NCBI GenBank assembly: GCA_964036195.1
Contig: OZ038450.1
Span: forward strand, 11,472,701-11,536,700
Direction of reading: 5' to 3'
From: Sphaerolaimus hirsutus
Lineage: Eukaryota; Nematoda; Chromadorea; Monhysterida; Sphaerolaimidae
Length of the DNA stretch: 64,000 nucleotides
A model generated the notes under the pieces. The model had not been told where the DNA came from, did no database searches, and saw only the letters and a program-made list of their open reading frames with translations. Made by a program: the position numbers and the translations under genes. Positions 46,551 to 59,269 of this stretch are shown here, piece after piece (positions within the stretch are counted from its first letter, which is position 1; each line of letters starts with the position of its first letter).

Positions 46551-47870
46551 CAGAATGACCACACTCGGTATGTGGTCGGCACCAGTTCATAGCGCCAGTG
46601 CCATGGCGCCATTACATCTCTAAATTTATGCGTGCATCATTGCTCGGAAATGGAAACGAAGAACGGTGAATGAAGTTGTACATATTTACTGGATGCACAC
46701 GCATTTACGTCATAGATTGACAAAGTCGCTGAGCTTCGCACGTTAGAAAGTAACTCGGTCGAAGTCGAGTATGGCTCGTGCTGAATGTACTTTGATAAAA
46801 TTTTGTGGTGGGGAAAGATGGCGTTAAAAATGGCGCTAATTATCGCGCCGGGATTCTAATATTCAAAATCAATTGAAATAATTAAACTGAAACGTCATTC
46901 TTTATCAGAGAGCCATACCGATTTCGCTCATAAATAAAACTCATGATATGGTATGTGCAAGCGGGCTTCTATGCACATATGCCTAGTTAGGACTGATCAA
47001 ACAAGCAAACTGGCCATCATATTTATATCCAACGGCAACGTATTGTACCCCGCAGTAGTTTCGCTATAAACATTTTTTGTAGGCAATATACCGCCTAGCG
47101 GGAGGAGATGCTGTGCGCAGTTCTGGGCGTGAAAAGAATGAACGCACATTCTAATTCGAACCAATTGCGGACCACGGACGTTGGCAGGATGGCATTCCGT
47201 ATGCATTCGCTAGCGCAAATTGCACCCGCAACAAAAGTACTGGTGCGTATTTATACGTTTCCACCGTTCTAAAATATTGCGTCGTGTCTGCAATAAAGCC
47301 AGAGATTGGACGGGCCGCACTCGGTATTTATATGCTCGGTAATGTTATGGACATCGTAATTACTACCGATATACTGGAATAAGTCCCCAGGGTAGTTTTT
47401 TCATCGGTAGTTTTTGAGGGGGAGTTTTTCAAGTGGCGGAGGTTATTCAAGGGGCATTGGTCGATGGTGGAGTTATTTTATCGTCAAACTTTTCAGTAAA
47501 ATGCATGATAAATTCATTGCACAAAATGGGATTATTATAAGGTCAACATTTTGTAGGAATACAAATTCTATAATCCAAGCTGTAAAATCAATGCTTATGA
47601 ACATGAGTTGCAAGATAATATACATGTTTAGATAATACATACATAAAACGTTTACTGTACATGTGAGATGCTTTCTACCCATAAGGGGGTTTTATTCGAG
47701 GGGAGTTATTTTTGCTCACTGAGCTAACATGGGAGTTAGTCGGGGCTTTTATTCAAGCAGGAGGACTTATTCGAGTATATACGGTATATGCATAAACTGT
47801 GGATAAATTCAATCATTTCGGTAGAAATGCATGAACTATTGAAAACAAATGGTATCTTCAAACTTATACT
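46551..47870. other. No gene seen; CCGTA-group relic
   Basis: At 47385-47768, GGGAGTTTTTCAAG, GAGGTTATTCAAGGGG and TTATTCGAGTATATACGGTA are a decayed element of the TTATTCAAGGGG/CCGTA type. 46590-46612 is a short GGCGCC patch. No exon recognised. Confidence 0.4.
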
Positions 47871-48058
47871 CGGATGACATTACGCTGTACACTTTTCCGG
47901 AGGAAACACTCCATCATGACATCATACCCGAAACAGTCAGCGTACGCGCAAATCTTCTTTTTTTGTGGGGAGTCGGTTCATAAGTTTTCGGTTGGACGTC
48001 TGCCAGCCGAAGACATAAATCATATCTATTTGTAGAGTATCATGTCTGCCGAGTATAC
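47871..48058. mobile_element. CTCGGCGGAC-family copy
   Basis: Tips CTCGGATGACATTACGCTG and ATCATGTCTGCCGAG with TA outside. GGAGGAAACACTCCATCATG matches the 38.4 kb pair. Confidence 0.65.
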
Positions 48059-48833
48059 TGGTAGCACAGTCTTTATCGTTCCATTTTGCTTTAAATTTTC
48101 ATACCTAGTTAAAAAGGTTACCTATATTTACTTGAAAAAGATTTTTTAGCATTGCTCAATTCCATGGCAGACCGGCCAGAAATATTCTGAACATTCTCAA
48201 ATTATATTGCAACCTGAAGCTTTGTGATAAAGCATAGCATGATTTCACATTGGATAGTTTGGTCTGAGTTGTGAAACTATGCCGACACCTAGATACATTT
48301 CTGCATATTTTTACAATGCAAGAATGTTAGAAACTGGGAAAAATACAGTTTCTGGTGAAAATGAAAAGGATTCAAGGGTTGTGAGGTGGGTGGTTCTTTG
48401 AGGTGCATATATTCATATAAGGATTCGAAAAAATGAAACAAACGCCCACACAAACTTTTACAAAAAGTGCAAATAAAACATGCACTCAGTGTTCCCACAT
48501 AGGTATCTATTTACCAGCTGATGTTAGCGCCCTCTGAATCAGATCAAAAGGAGAGTATAGCGATAATAAACTTATTTGACCAATTGAATGTAAAAGGTAA
48601 ACTAGGTAAAAACCTCTATTGGTAAGCCAAAATAACGCTATCAATCAAAGCCACATTGAACTCAAAAAAGTTTACCATTATTCAACCAATTGTGCGTCGA
48701 TATTAAAGCCAATGTGTCGTTTCATAAGCCACCTTACAAACTTTTTATATTTATGTACTGTGCACATGTAAATACGAAGAGGAACAATAATATAGAAGTG
48801 GTGAGTGGAGTCCTTTAAATCGGGCCAGGCCTA
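48059..48833. other. No feature seen
   Basis: AT-rich sequence without exon or paired repeats that I can recognise. Confidence 0.3.
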
Positions 48834-49505
48834 TTTCGCACATACGCCTGTTTCGCACAAACGCCCGTTTTGCACACACATGAAATCCGTGTCGCACAAA
48901 CGCCCGTGCCACACAAAAATGATGCCTGTGCGAAATAGACCTATGTGCGGAACAGGCGTATGTGCGAAACAGGCGTCTGTGTGTGTGTGAGTCGAGCATG
49001 TGACCGGGCACCCCAACTTTACCCCCCCCCAGCACAATTGGTTCCAGGCAGCGCTGGCTGGCTGTATATTGCGCAGACAATGCAACATTTTGAGTGACGC
49101 AATGGGATAGGGTCTCAGTCTCAAAAGTCATGGAAATTACCCTGCAAAATGGAAACTCGGTTGCCATTTTGCAGGACATGTTCCATGACTTTTGACCGTG
49201 TAAAATGTCAAATGTCATGCAATGTGTCAAAAGTCATAGAAAATGCCCTGCAAAATGGAACCTCAGCCAGACGGCGCCGCCTGGAACTCATCGTGCTGTG
49301 GAGAAGGGGGGGTATTCTGGGGTGCACACACAGTCACACGCACATAGGCCTGTTTCGCACAGATGCCTGTGTCGCACAAACGCCTGTTTTGCCCATAGGC
49401 CCGTTTCGCACAGGCATAATTTTTGTGCGATACGGGCGTTTGTGCAACACGGGTTTCATGCGTGTGCGAAACGGGCGTTTGTGCGAAACAGGCGTATGTG
49501 CGAAA
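48834..49505. mobile_element. Inverted-repeat element of TTTCGCACAAACGCC units
   Basis: Left arm 48834-49058 and right arm 49262-49505 are inverted copies of about 230 bp. Each arm starts with alternating units like TTTCGCACATACGCCTG and ends in a C-run followed by TTCCAGGCRGCGC. Each arm can also fold on itself. The centre (49120-49260) is a CCCTGTAAA-type block (GTCAAAAGTCAT, CCCTGCAAAATGG). Confidence 0.75.
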
Positions 49506-50620
49506 CAGTGCACCCTCCTTTAAATCACAGAACTCTTTGCAACAAATGGATACCCAAACCTACCAAAAAATCATATTGATGAATTTTACCATTTTGCACT
49601 GATTTTGCACTTTGCAATCCACCAAGTATGTGTAAAAACCTACATAAATAAATATTTTATGAACTACGCATAAATGTGTAATATTTTATGAACTACGCTA
49701 ATATGTATCGCATAAATATCAAGATGGTAGGTTAAAAACTCTGGCTTGTGAATCGAGTAGGAAATAAGACTTCTCTGCAGCTTGAGAAACGAGGTACATT
49801 TGATTAAAAATGAATCACTTTCGCTTACCAATCTAATGATTACGAATTGTTCTGGTTAAATAAAGCACCGGCGCAGCTACACTGTACTTGCAAGATTTGT
49901 TAACGAACCTCTACTTTTGAGGAATTAGCCTAGCTAATACAACGTACCTAAATACAGATGTTCCACAGGCTTACAGCTTAATTAAAGCAAAACTAGCCAG
50001 CAAATCTGTCATTTCTTGCGATCCAGTGGAGGGCCATAAATTTACAAATAAAAGAGGAAAAGAACAAACTCCAGTACTATTTACAATCACCTAAAATCTA
50101 TCGATGTTTTTTACTGTTCTAGTGTGCGCTCGTGTTGATTGAACATAAACAAAAGCCCTACACTAGTTTACTACCGAAATTTCGAAAACTCGTTAATCAG
50201 CTTTGAATCCAATGAGTGAGGTGTCCGTCAACTAAATATTATCGACAGTTATAAAAATTACTCATTTTAAGATACCGTATTATTTTACCTCGAATTACCT
50301 TCAAACTTTGTCAGCACTCAAATTTTGTCGCAGCTTGCACGTCATGTCTGTTCAGCTTCCATGAATGATGAACGCATGTGTGAAATTGAAATATTCTACA
50401 TTGCTAAACTGGCGATCAAGCGTGCAAATGCAACAATCATTTTCTTTATCATCGCTTTATGTTCACTAAGCACTGCGGATGGAGTTCAAATAGTGTGTTT
50501 AAAGCGGATATTTATTTTACCGCCTGTTGATAATAGACCACTGTGCGCTGGACCAACGGTATCGCGTGCAAACATGCACTGAAAGTTTTATAAATATAAT
50601 TACTTAGTTTTATACAAAGT
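49506..50620. other. No feature seen
   Basis: AT-rich DNA downstream of the bHLH gene. No exon or paired repeat recognised. Confidence 0.3.
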
Positions 50621-50626
50621 TTTATT
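50621..50626 (-). promoter_or_regulatory. Possible poly(A) signal of the bHLH gene
   Basis: AATAAA on the - strand, 275 bp after the stop codon. Confidence 0.4.
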
Positions 50627-50900
50627 TTTATGCACAATCGACCACACAGTACTTTATCAAACAGGAACTGTATGTATGTATGTGTTCAGGACTGCGTTGT
50701 CATGTGTGCAAAGGTTCATAAAAACTGTAGCAACAAATAAAACCTCAGGTAGGTAGAATTGCTCCGTGTATCGAGTTATTTCAAATGGTTGTGACTATGA
50801 GCGCAAATATCACATTTGAATACAATGGCTGCAAATCACGTAAATAATCAATCACGTGACGCCAACAATAAACTAATTAAGGTGACTGTACAGTTGAATA

Positions 50901-51985
50901 TCACTGGTCAACCTGTGCGGCGGGGTCGAGAGGCAAGGGCGTCCACAGCGTGGTGTTGAGCGTGTGCGAGTGCGGCGGGGGCATGGACGCGTCGGTGCGG
51001 CCTCTGCGCACAGTGAGCGTCAATGAAGCCTGGTTGCCGGCCGCCTGAAGGTGGACTTTGTTGAGCGGCGTGACGCTCCTCGGCACGGGTCTGGGGCGAC
51101 GCCGCACCGCAGACTGCTGGCCGCCGCTCAAGCCGCACGAACGACCCAGCAGCTCCGTGGATTTTTGCACACCTGCGAGTGGAAGCGTACCACTGCGCGG
51201 AAAAACTTTGAAGCTTGAACCCTACGCACAGCCGGCCGGGTGCGACGTGGTGTCGCGCAGCTCCGCCAGCATGCGAATGTAACCGGCGGCCATGCGCAGC
51301 GTGTCCACCTTGGACAGGCGCCGTTCGTACGACAGCATGGGCAGCCGGCGGCGCAGCTCCTCGAACGCCACGTTGATGTGCCGCATGCGGCGGCGCTCGC
51401 GCTCGTTCGCCTTGTTCCGCAGTCGGCCTCGCCGCCGGCCGCCCCCGCCGCTCGCCACCTCGTCGTCGCTCGACTCGCTGCTGTCTGCGCGCGGCGGCTG
51501 GAATGAGCTGATTTTTTTATCGGGGATTTATCGACCTCGTACTTCAGGCTTTTCTACCGAACTTGCGACCTACCATCGGTGTCGCTTTGTCCGTAATCAT
51601 CCTCGCCGACGCTTTCCGGACTGGACTGCGGCTGAGCGTGAATCGACTGCGACCCGCCGCTCTGATCAAATTGGGCCGCAGTGCGGGTGTAGTGTTCAAC
51701 GGATGGCAACTGCTCCGGCGGGGATCGATCAGTTGACGATTGAGGTGGGTATACAGCCTGGTGCCCGGCTTGTCGCTGACGCGTATAGTCTAATTGTGTG
51801 TCCGGCGCCCAGCACTGGGCGCAGTCACTTCGTGCCGCGATTGTCGATCCGTTTTCAGGCGTGGCGAGTTGCAGCGACGACAATGGAGCCGCGTGGCCGT
51901 GCAGATCGTGTTCCTGGTCGCCTAGCCACGGCCACTCGATCGACGGGCCGGTCAGGGCGTCGCGCAGGTCGCCGCTGCAGTCCAT
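50901..51985 (-). CDS. PTF1A/Fer-type bHLH transcription factor (three exons, complete)
   Basis: Exons 51985-51574, 51484-51230 and 51172-50901 join in frame with GT-AG sites (introns 89 and 57 bp) to 312 residues; human PTF1A is 328. The ATG has A at -3 and G at +4. The N-terminal 140 residues are Gln/Ser/Pro-rich and lead into an acidic run (SSESSDDE). The basic region has [20 protein letters not shown], then [20 protein letters not shown] and [11 protein letters not shown] as helix 2. [20 protein letters not shown] and GYI point to the PTF1A/Fer1 group and against Twist, Hand or TAL. Near the C-terminus is a lone Trp in [12 protein letters not shown], like the PTF1A Trp motif that binds RBPJ/Su(H) (inference). 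Such factors bind E-boxes with class I bHLH partners and specify neural or pancreatic-type cells. A different Fer member cannot be excluded. Confidence 0.88.
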
Positions 51986-52009
51986 TCTGAACGATACAAT
52001 GTGGCTAGT

Positions 52010-54475
52010 CGTTTATCCGTATTCTGCCAATAGACCACTCACTGATTAACCGTCGCAATTAATCGCTGCTGCGAGTACCATTCACAGGTGTTGTAAAATG
52101 TTTTTAAGCTTGCCCAAAATACCTTGGTATTTACATTTAGGTATGCTTATGTTTATGCTTGTTATGTTTAATAATAATTTGGTGTACTTTGAAAATTTAT
52201 TTTCATACGTCCTTAAGCAGTGGCCAGTTAGCTGCCAATGCTATTTGCGGCGAGTGCCGGCCAATATAAGCCGTCAGAAATCCGTGCTAATCCGCAATTC
52301 GCATGAGCAAATCTACCTATGCGTGGGAAATCTTCCGGTAAGGACGGTATTCATTTATTGTGTAGTAATTTAATCGGGCCTCATCTCACGCCTTACTATA
52401 CGAGCTCATTTTGTAGTCTGAATTGAACAAGATCGTTGAATGTGCAGAAACGCTGCGTAAATTACAAGGGAGTGGCATGACTAGACTAGACAGGCAGATC
52501 GCCTTGCAATGAATGATACCATATTTTGATGAATAAAGTCATGTGGAAAAGTGCACCAAATTCACCCAAAGTAGAAGCAATGTGATAAATATGATGAGAA
52601 ATTTTTTATTTTTGTTCTTTGATTCAGATGGGATATGGTAGATTTCATTGTAAGGTGCAATGTCACTGGAGTATACCATACATTCTAGTTACCTATGTAA
52701 ATTAAATAAATATGTATTTCATATTGAATGACGTTTGGCATTTTATCAACAGGTGTGCCTTGCCTCATTATTTACTTTTCTTTTTAGCCATTTTGGAAAA
52801 CTACTGCTTACTGGGGACACAGGTGTTATCACTTATTAGCATTGCTACAGTAGGTTAATTTGTTAATGATATTACTTATTATCTGCACAGAGGTGCCGCT
52901 CCATTACCGATGTCTGTTCCACATACCTATTTATTTTTACGGCAAGAATAAAGGAAAAGATGGATGGTAGATTACATCAGGTTACCCATTAAAGATGACT
53001 CTTTTAGTACAGAATTTAGGCGTAGGTTGGAGAAAAAAACAAGGGTTGTATTAAAGTTATCATTTTTATCAACTTTTTTGATCAATTTTTATCAACTGAT
53101 CGATTTTTCTAATCGTTAATAGCGTGAAATTTCAATTACCTAAACATCAAATTTCTCTTTTGAAATTGTTGTAACGCAAATGACAATCGCAATGTCAGCA
53201 CGATTGGGTGATTAAAACTCGACGGACATTATGGAAGTCAATGCTCTACGGGATTTTCGTACAACTGCGTATATTCGTAGTTGGCACTCGTCCAAGTTAC
53301 CGTTTGAGAGAATGTTACCCAGTATGAAAGATGCAGGATTTCCGTCTGCGTCATCAAAAATGGCTGCGGAATGCGATTAAGCGAACGCAATTGGTCGCTA
53401 ATGGCGGCGCACACACGAGTTGACACACATGTTGATTTAATTGGATACCGCTGTCATTTTCGTTGACGAGAGCAGAAATCTAGCGTCTTTTACCTCATTC
53501 ATATTCAACGCAAAGGTAACTTGGACGCACTGGGAAGTTCATACGTTCTTTTTTGAAGGAATTCGTCGAGACTGCGACGATAAGATCCGACCTAAGACCT
53601 TACAATCTGACTTTCTATAACGATTTGTCTATCAAACTCATCTCGTTCTCGCATAAAAAGTTGGATTGAATCAAAAGTATCGTGAACCGAATGGAATCCG
53701 TCCATTCAAGTTCGAATAAAAAAGATACGTCATTGGTAACCAAGGGCCGAATACCTGATTCGTTTCATGTCTGCCGAGTTTACCTCCTCACACAGCTAAA
53801 TACCTACATGTATGTCAGCACACACACAGTCCATCGAATTTATCGGGTTTGATTGTTCAGCGTCCTGGCACTTCAGCAACGGCAAACGTCTCAGCAACTT
53901 GCTCTTTGGCAGTTACAGCAACTATTTTCGTTGAATTGTATGGATAATACGTCTTCGTTGAATCCCAAACTGGGCTGGCCTGGCAGCATGACGTTAAAGG
54001 CACCGCTACACATCACAAGCATTCAAATAGGGAACAAAGGAACCCAGACGTTAGGCTTGGCAGCAGAAAAATTTGCCAGCTGTGACTCGAACTCGAGTTT
54101 GAAAAAATCGAGTTTCGAGCCCTACCAACACCCCTATACAAAAAGTGTTACCTATTTTGATCAGTAAAGTCTGGCAAAGAAAGTGCAACAAATTCACCCG
54201 GTTAGGGCAGTGCGTGTGACGAGAAGAATGTTCTTTTTGTCTCTCATTCAGGTGCACAATTTTGTATTTCATAATAAAATATGGTCAATGTATTTTCAGT
54301 TATCAGTACTCTATCGAACGTGACACTTTGTGGTGTCACTTGGTTTTTACTCTGACTATAATTTGAAATTTCAAGTAAAATTTTAACATGTAAAAATAGC
54401 CGCCAAGGAAGAAATGTGTTTCGCACAATAAATCATGCTAATCGCAAATATGCTTTTACAAAATACATAAAATAC
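52010..54475. other. 5' flank of the bHLH gene, mostly featureless
   Basis: Should contain the bHLH promoter. 52500-52680 resembles the inner part of the CTCGGCGGAC family (GGGATATGGTAGATTTCATT, ATGTCACTGGAGTATACC). 53218-53785 is bracketed by CTCGACGGACATTATGG and ATGTCTGCCGAG, tips of the same family. 54086-54125 is a CTCGAGTTT...TTCGAGCCCTA fragment like the end of 26200-27380. Confidence 0.4.
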
Positions 54476-54477
54476 CG

Positions 54478-55040
54478 TATTTGCTTCAATAAATGAGGAG
54501 TTTGCTTCCGAAACTCGATAACTCCATGTTTTTCAGTTTTGTGAAAATTGCATTTGAAACTTTGAGAGTGGCCTGAGTGAGCACGCTTTGAGTGACAACC
54601 CTTGCCCAATACTTTTTTGAAAAGCCAACGAATTTCTGTACATTTTCGATATTTACAATCCTCTGGCCGGCAAATATGGCCAGAGTTAGGTCCATTTGAC
54701 TGTCATTATGGCAACAAATTTTACTAACAAACTTTTATAACGAGTTTCGGATGCAAAGTTTTTTCCGTGAAGATATCGAGTTTCGAGTGAATAACATGAA
54801 GTATTTTGTTGGATATATCGAGTTTAGAGTGAACATTTACTTATTTTGGTGTGGAGATATCGAGTTTCGGATGAATAATTGCATTTTTTTTCAAAAATCG
54901 ATGTCTCTGTATCTCGGGAACGGTATGAGATATTTACGTAAAAAAATTTCTTTTGACGAAAAAGTATAAATATAAGTATCAGATCCGTACCTAACTCATT
55001 TTTTTCCACTTTGGTATTTATCGAGTTTCGGAACCAAACG
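54478..55040. repeat. TATCGAGTTTCGG repeat with inverted ends
   Basis: Left CCGTATTTGCTTC and TTGCTTCCGAAACTCGATAA; right ATTTATCGAGTTTCGGAACC, its near complement. Between them TATCGAGTTTCGRRTGAATAA recurs about every 37-42 bp (54741, 54778, 54819, 54861). Probably another CCGTATTT sub-family. Confidence 0.55.
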
Positions 55041-55142
55041 CCTCAATCCTCAAGTGAGGAAAAAAATAAAACCCCTTGAATAAATCATCCCTGTAGGCAT
55101 ATTAACAAAATTTGTGTCCAATTCAAACAAAAATACTGTATA

Positions 55143-55551
55143 CCGTATTTCCTCGATTTACCCCCCGCTTGAATTAACCCCCCCTCGAAATACCCCCAGG
55201 TGTTTTTCAGCCGGGGAAAAATACTCCCCCCCCCTCGAAATACCCCCCGTCTGGAATTATGTACATCATGTATGCGATGTACATGATGTATATATTGGTC
55301 GCAGTTTGCATCGCAGCTACACATATACTTGTTTGTGTAGCGATGGACGTTTATATGTCCAAATATACCCTACTTGGACACGTTGATTACCTGTTTTGGG
55401 TGTATAAAAGCATACTCTTTACTATGAATTTCGCGAAAATTTCTGACGAAATAATCAACCCCCATCGAATAAGCCCCCCCCCTCGAAATACCCCCTCAAG
55501 ATTTCCACTCTGAAAAAATAAACCCCCTGGGGGTATTTCGAGGAAATACGG
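55143..55551. mobile_element. CCGTATTTCCTCG element, TA-flanked
   Basis: 409 bp, TA on both sides. The core (GTACATCATGTATGCGATGT to AAATTTCTGACGAAATAATC) matches the flanks of the foldback in 22794-23515, so these two are close relatives. Confidence 0.85.
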
Positions 55552-55555
55552 TATA

Positions 55556-55862
55556 CTAAATACCCCCAGGGAATTGTTTTTTTCGTCAGACTTTTTTGAG
55601 GGGGGAACTATTCGAGGAGGGGAACTATTCAAGGGGAATTATTATGTATTTCGTCAAAAACTTTGAGCATGTTTCTATGAACTGATTTCATGAGATATGC
55701 ATTATTTACTAAATAACATGTAATTGCCAAAACTTTATCATATGTCTACCTAAAGGGGGAATTCGAGTGGGAAAATTATTTTTTCCTCACTTGTCTAAGA
55801 GGGGGAAATTATTTAAGGGGGAATTATTCAAGACAGGGCAATTATTTGAGTATATACGGTAT
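55556..55862. repeat. CCGTA-group relic
   Basis: TACCCCCAGGGAATTGTTTTT, AACTATTCGAGGAGG and TTATTTGAGTATATACGGTA form a decayed element abutting 55143-55551. Confidence 0.5.
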
Positions 55863-55918
55863 CGGTAGCATGTTTTTTCGTTAATAAAGCATACCTATTT
55901 CATTTCATGAACTGAGTT

Positions 55919-56067
55919 AACACACACTGATTTACCAACATGAAATGCTCGACATTTTTGGTAAACTGTATGAGACACTGTACAGAGTTGTATTTACGGT
56001 GCTTTGTACTGATTTGACAAAACAGTTTACCAAAAGCATTTAATGTTGGTAAATTAGTGTGTGTGGG
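55919..56067. repeat. Foldback of the CACACTAGTTTAC family
   Basis: ACACACTGATTTACCAACAT...TTGGTAAACTGT and its complement around a 40-bp centre. Relative of 9299-9413. Confidence 0.7.
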
Positions 56068-57780
56068 GCCAATAGAAACATGATTGGAAATTTTGATGAA
56101 ACGATAACTCTCCTTGAATATTTATATCCCCTCTTTGCATAGTTCACCCTCGAAAAAGGCAAAAGCCTTCCCCCAGGGGAATTATTCAAGTAAATAAGGT
56201 AAGTAAATACATTCAAGTAAATATGTGGGGGTAACAACGGTTGGCTGTAACTTCCGTTTTCCTGTCATTTCAAATAAATACACCTTTCAATTTGTACTAA
56301 TACACGTACCGCACAAACTACTACCCAGTGGTAAATACGACGGGGAATAATTTACGTTGAATTAAAGAGCCAAGTTGACTCACACACGTAGATTTGCATG
56401 CGTACAAAAATGCTAATAAAGTCGTGCCGCGGCGGCAACGACCGACTGCAGCGGTGCCGCGGCGGCGCTGTGCCGTGCGCAGCTGCAGCAACTCATGAAC
56501 GAGTTACCGAGGTGTCAAGCGGCGCGTGCCGTGCACGGCTCTCCGGGTCGCATGCGACATTATAGATTAGCATTGTGTCGTCGGTGGACATTACCAGCTT
56601 GGGAAAAGCGAACGCCGACCGCCCGGCGCCGCTTTATTTATACTCCATGTAGACTTTGGGCTACTGTTGACTTACAGTGTTCTTCCCCAATGCCCGGCAT
56701 TCCCCAGATCCACTATCATATTCATAAACGCAAGTCGCCAGTGTGTTGATAGGTTCGCACAGTAGCCGTTCGCGGTTTGCGTATTCGCGGCCAGGATTTG
56801 TCGAGCGAAAGTCTTCACGTGAAAGAAACTTTTCCCCCGGCCTCGCGTCTTTTTTGGCTGATTGGATTGTGTCGCCCCCCAGGGGTTTGTGTTTATTTCC
56901 ATTTCAACTTGGACAGCCCACCCGTGAGACTTTGGTTCGGCGGGATTCGTTTTATTTATGAAACAGGATCTGTCAAAATGTCAAGGCGCATATCATCGCA
57001 GTAGCGCTTTAGTATTTATCAATGTGAGGGTGGTGGATCCAACCAACGGTTTTAGCCGTGATTTTTTTCTTCTAAAGTATACTTTATTAGTCTTTACTTT
57101 TAGTGTGCCATTCAAAACAGAAATTCTAAACCAGCATCATTTTCACGCCCACCCAAGAGAATAAGAGAAAAGGTAGATCAGATCGTTTGCGCCTACAGTG
57201 CATTGCAGTGCAGTAAGCACTTGCTTTGATTCTTTGAACGCAAATTGCAATCTTCCTACTGCAATTAGCAACTTGCTATCTCATCGCTTGGATCCTGACC
57301 AATTAAGATTGCCATCCGGTAATTGTCCGACATCACTCATATTCAGGCTGATGAAAACAAATTAGTTTATCTGTTTTTTGTGACCCCGTCATCCGAAATA
57401 GACCCCCGAGAAAAATTTCCTGGCGTCAGCCAACGGGCACCCTGGCCTAACCTTCAATATCGCGGCGTGCTACAATTTTTGCGACAAACTGTTTCGATGC
57501 GTCGCAACTAAATGTAGGTTTATTAACATGCTGATCGAAGTTCGCCGTGTTTAGAATCATGTACAGTGTGAGCCACTCACTCCTGTTGTACGATTGCATT
57601 TCGGAATTGTGAACGCTTGGATTTTTTGAATTTCTAGGGTAATACAGTAATTTTGAGGGTTTAGGACGGAGAAATTTTGCAGGAAAATTACATAGAGTGC
57701 TACAATACCCGCAAATGACTATAGGTATTTCAAGTGAATTCCTGAGCTAAATAGAAGACAATTTTACACCCTCTATAATA
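56068..57780. other. No gene identified; GC-rich patch at 56420-56640
   Basis: The GC-rich patch contains CGGCGGCAACGACCGAC and CAGCGGTGCCGCGGCGG. The + frame from 56495 (MNELPRCQAARAVHGSP) is not recognisable and has no clear splice sites. It may be a promoter or a non-coding exon. Confidence 0.3.
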
Positions 57781-57786
57781 AAAAAG

Positions 57787-58236
57787 AGTTGTTAAAAGTA
57801 CTGTACTTTTTAAGTAAAAATGAACGTCTCTTATTTTTACTCACCCCTGAGTACAGAAAACGTAAAGTAAAAAGTTTATACTTTCACACTGCGTAAACGT
57901 TGAGTAAGTGTAAATTCATTTTTACTCAGGTAAGACGTAAAAGCGTGTGTGTTTTTTTCGATTTTGTACCAGGGAAAAATATAAGTGAGTAAAAGTATAA
58001 GTGTTACTTATTGTGTAAAAGTACCTAGGTAGTTACTTTCCCTACCCAACGCAACCTTGACCATTTACGCTTTCATTTTCGCTGCCGTTTCAATTCATTT
58101 GAGTCGTTTTTCGTTTATATGCACCACATAAATTTTTCGTTTAACATTTTCTGTACACACACAATTTAAATAAGTACGCGTAAATGTGAGTACAGGTACT
58201 TCTTCTGGAGGAAACGTAAATTTATTAGTTGAGTAC
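57787..58236. mobile_element. hAT-type CAGAGTTGTTAAAA family, one-ended
   Basis: Starts AGAGTTGTTAAAAGTACTG and has the family interior (GAGTACAGAAAACGTAAAGT, GTACGCGTAAATGTGAGTAC). The right end is lost. Confidence 0.6.
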
Positions 58237-58501
58237 TAGTTTCAATATCTCAGCCATTTCTTAACGACGTTTCCAATTAAAAGGCTTGAAATGTCAAGAA
58301 AGTGGTAACTTACAACAAAAATTTTATGTCGCATTTTTGAAAATAGAATTTTAGGGCTTTCCTCCCCTGGTCATAAGCCAGTATAGATAAGTAATCAAGA
58401 TCGGTAGAAAACACAGAGAAACTCAAAACCCAAAGCAAATATTTTCAATATGTAAGATCTAACAGAATGCCTTGGCTGATTGGTACACGATGTGTAACAA
58501 T

Positions 58502-59149
58502 TAGGGTGTCAAAAAATTTTTTTACGGAAAACGGAAACGGAAACAGAAAAATATTTTCAGCAGCCGGAAAACGGAACGGAAAACGGAAAAAAATTTGCAC
58601 TTGGCGGAAAACGGAAACGGAAAAATTTCAGCAGCCGGAAAACGGAAAAAAAGGCTGGAAAAACGGAAACGGAAAAATCAAATTTGCACGGAAATGGTAA
58701 AACTTGCTGAAATTTTGCCAGAAAACAGATAAAATTGGCTGAAATTTATTGGAAGTGGAAAAAATTTGCAGTAATTTTGCTGGAAACAGAAATTTTTTTA
58801 CATCATTGACAATCTGCATGAATTTTTACCGGTTTGGCTGATCAGAAAACAGAAAGTTGAGCCAGAAAAAGGTAAAATGAGGCGGAAAAATGGAAAATTG
58901 AGGCGGAAAATGGAAAAAGGCAGAAAAACTGGAAATTTAGGCAGAAAACGGAAAAAAGGCGGAAAAAGTGAAAATTTAGCCAGAAAACGGAAAATGAGCC
59001 GGAAAAATGGAAACGGAAAAAAATGTTGCCGGAAAACGGAACGGAAAACGGAAAAAAAATTCAGCAGCCGGAAAATGGAACAGAAAACGGAAAAAATTTG
59101 CCTGCAGTAAACGGAAACGGAAAACGGAAAACGGAAATTTGACACCCTA
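58502..59149. mobile_element. hAT-type element of CGGAAAACGGAAA repeats
   Basis: 648 bp, tips TAGGGTGTCAAAAAATTTTT and TTTGACACCCTA, perfect 8-bp duplication gtaacaat (58494-58501, 59150-59157). The whole interior is degenerate GGAAAACGGAAACGGAAAAA repeat, giving Lys/Asn/Arg-rich or Phe/Ser-rich spurious frames. Confidence 0.93.
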
Positions 59150-59269
59150 GTAACAATGAGAGTTGTCCGAGGAAAATTCCACCATTAAAAATTGAAGTTG
59201 TGCAACGCAAATGGACAATCATTCAAAAATTAACTTGTGCAACGAAAACGGCCCACCCTGTGTGTATTT

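Noticed and set aside
44673-46623. Matching membrane-protein-like frames at both ends of the 44.8-46.6 kb element
   Set aside because: They are the same inverted-repeat arm read on opposite strands, made of AACATG units.
48834-48995. CRISPR-like array
   Set aside because: Units are variable, in both orientations, with no regular spacers, and the sequence is eukaryotic.
48751-49579. Cys/His-rich frames resembling zinc-finger runs
   Set aside because: They arise from TTTCGCACAAACGCC units in inverted arms and appear on both strands.
52098-52373. 91-codon + frame with a good donor (CCG|GTAAGG)
   Set aside because: Part of it (AGTTAGCTGCCAATGCTATT) recurs near 35530 as repeat flank, and no acceptor or homology supports an exon.
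58467-59145. Lys/Asn-rich and Phe/Ser-rich frames
   Set aside because: They are translations of the GGAAAACGG repeat inside a hAT-type element.
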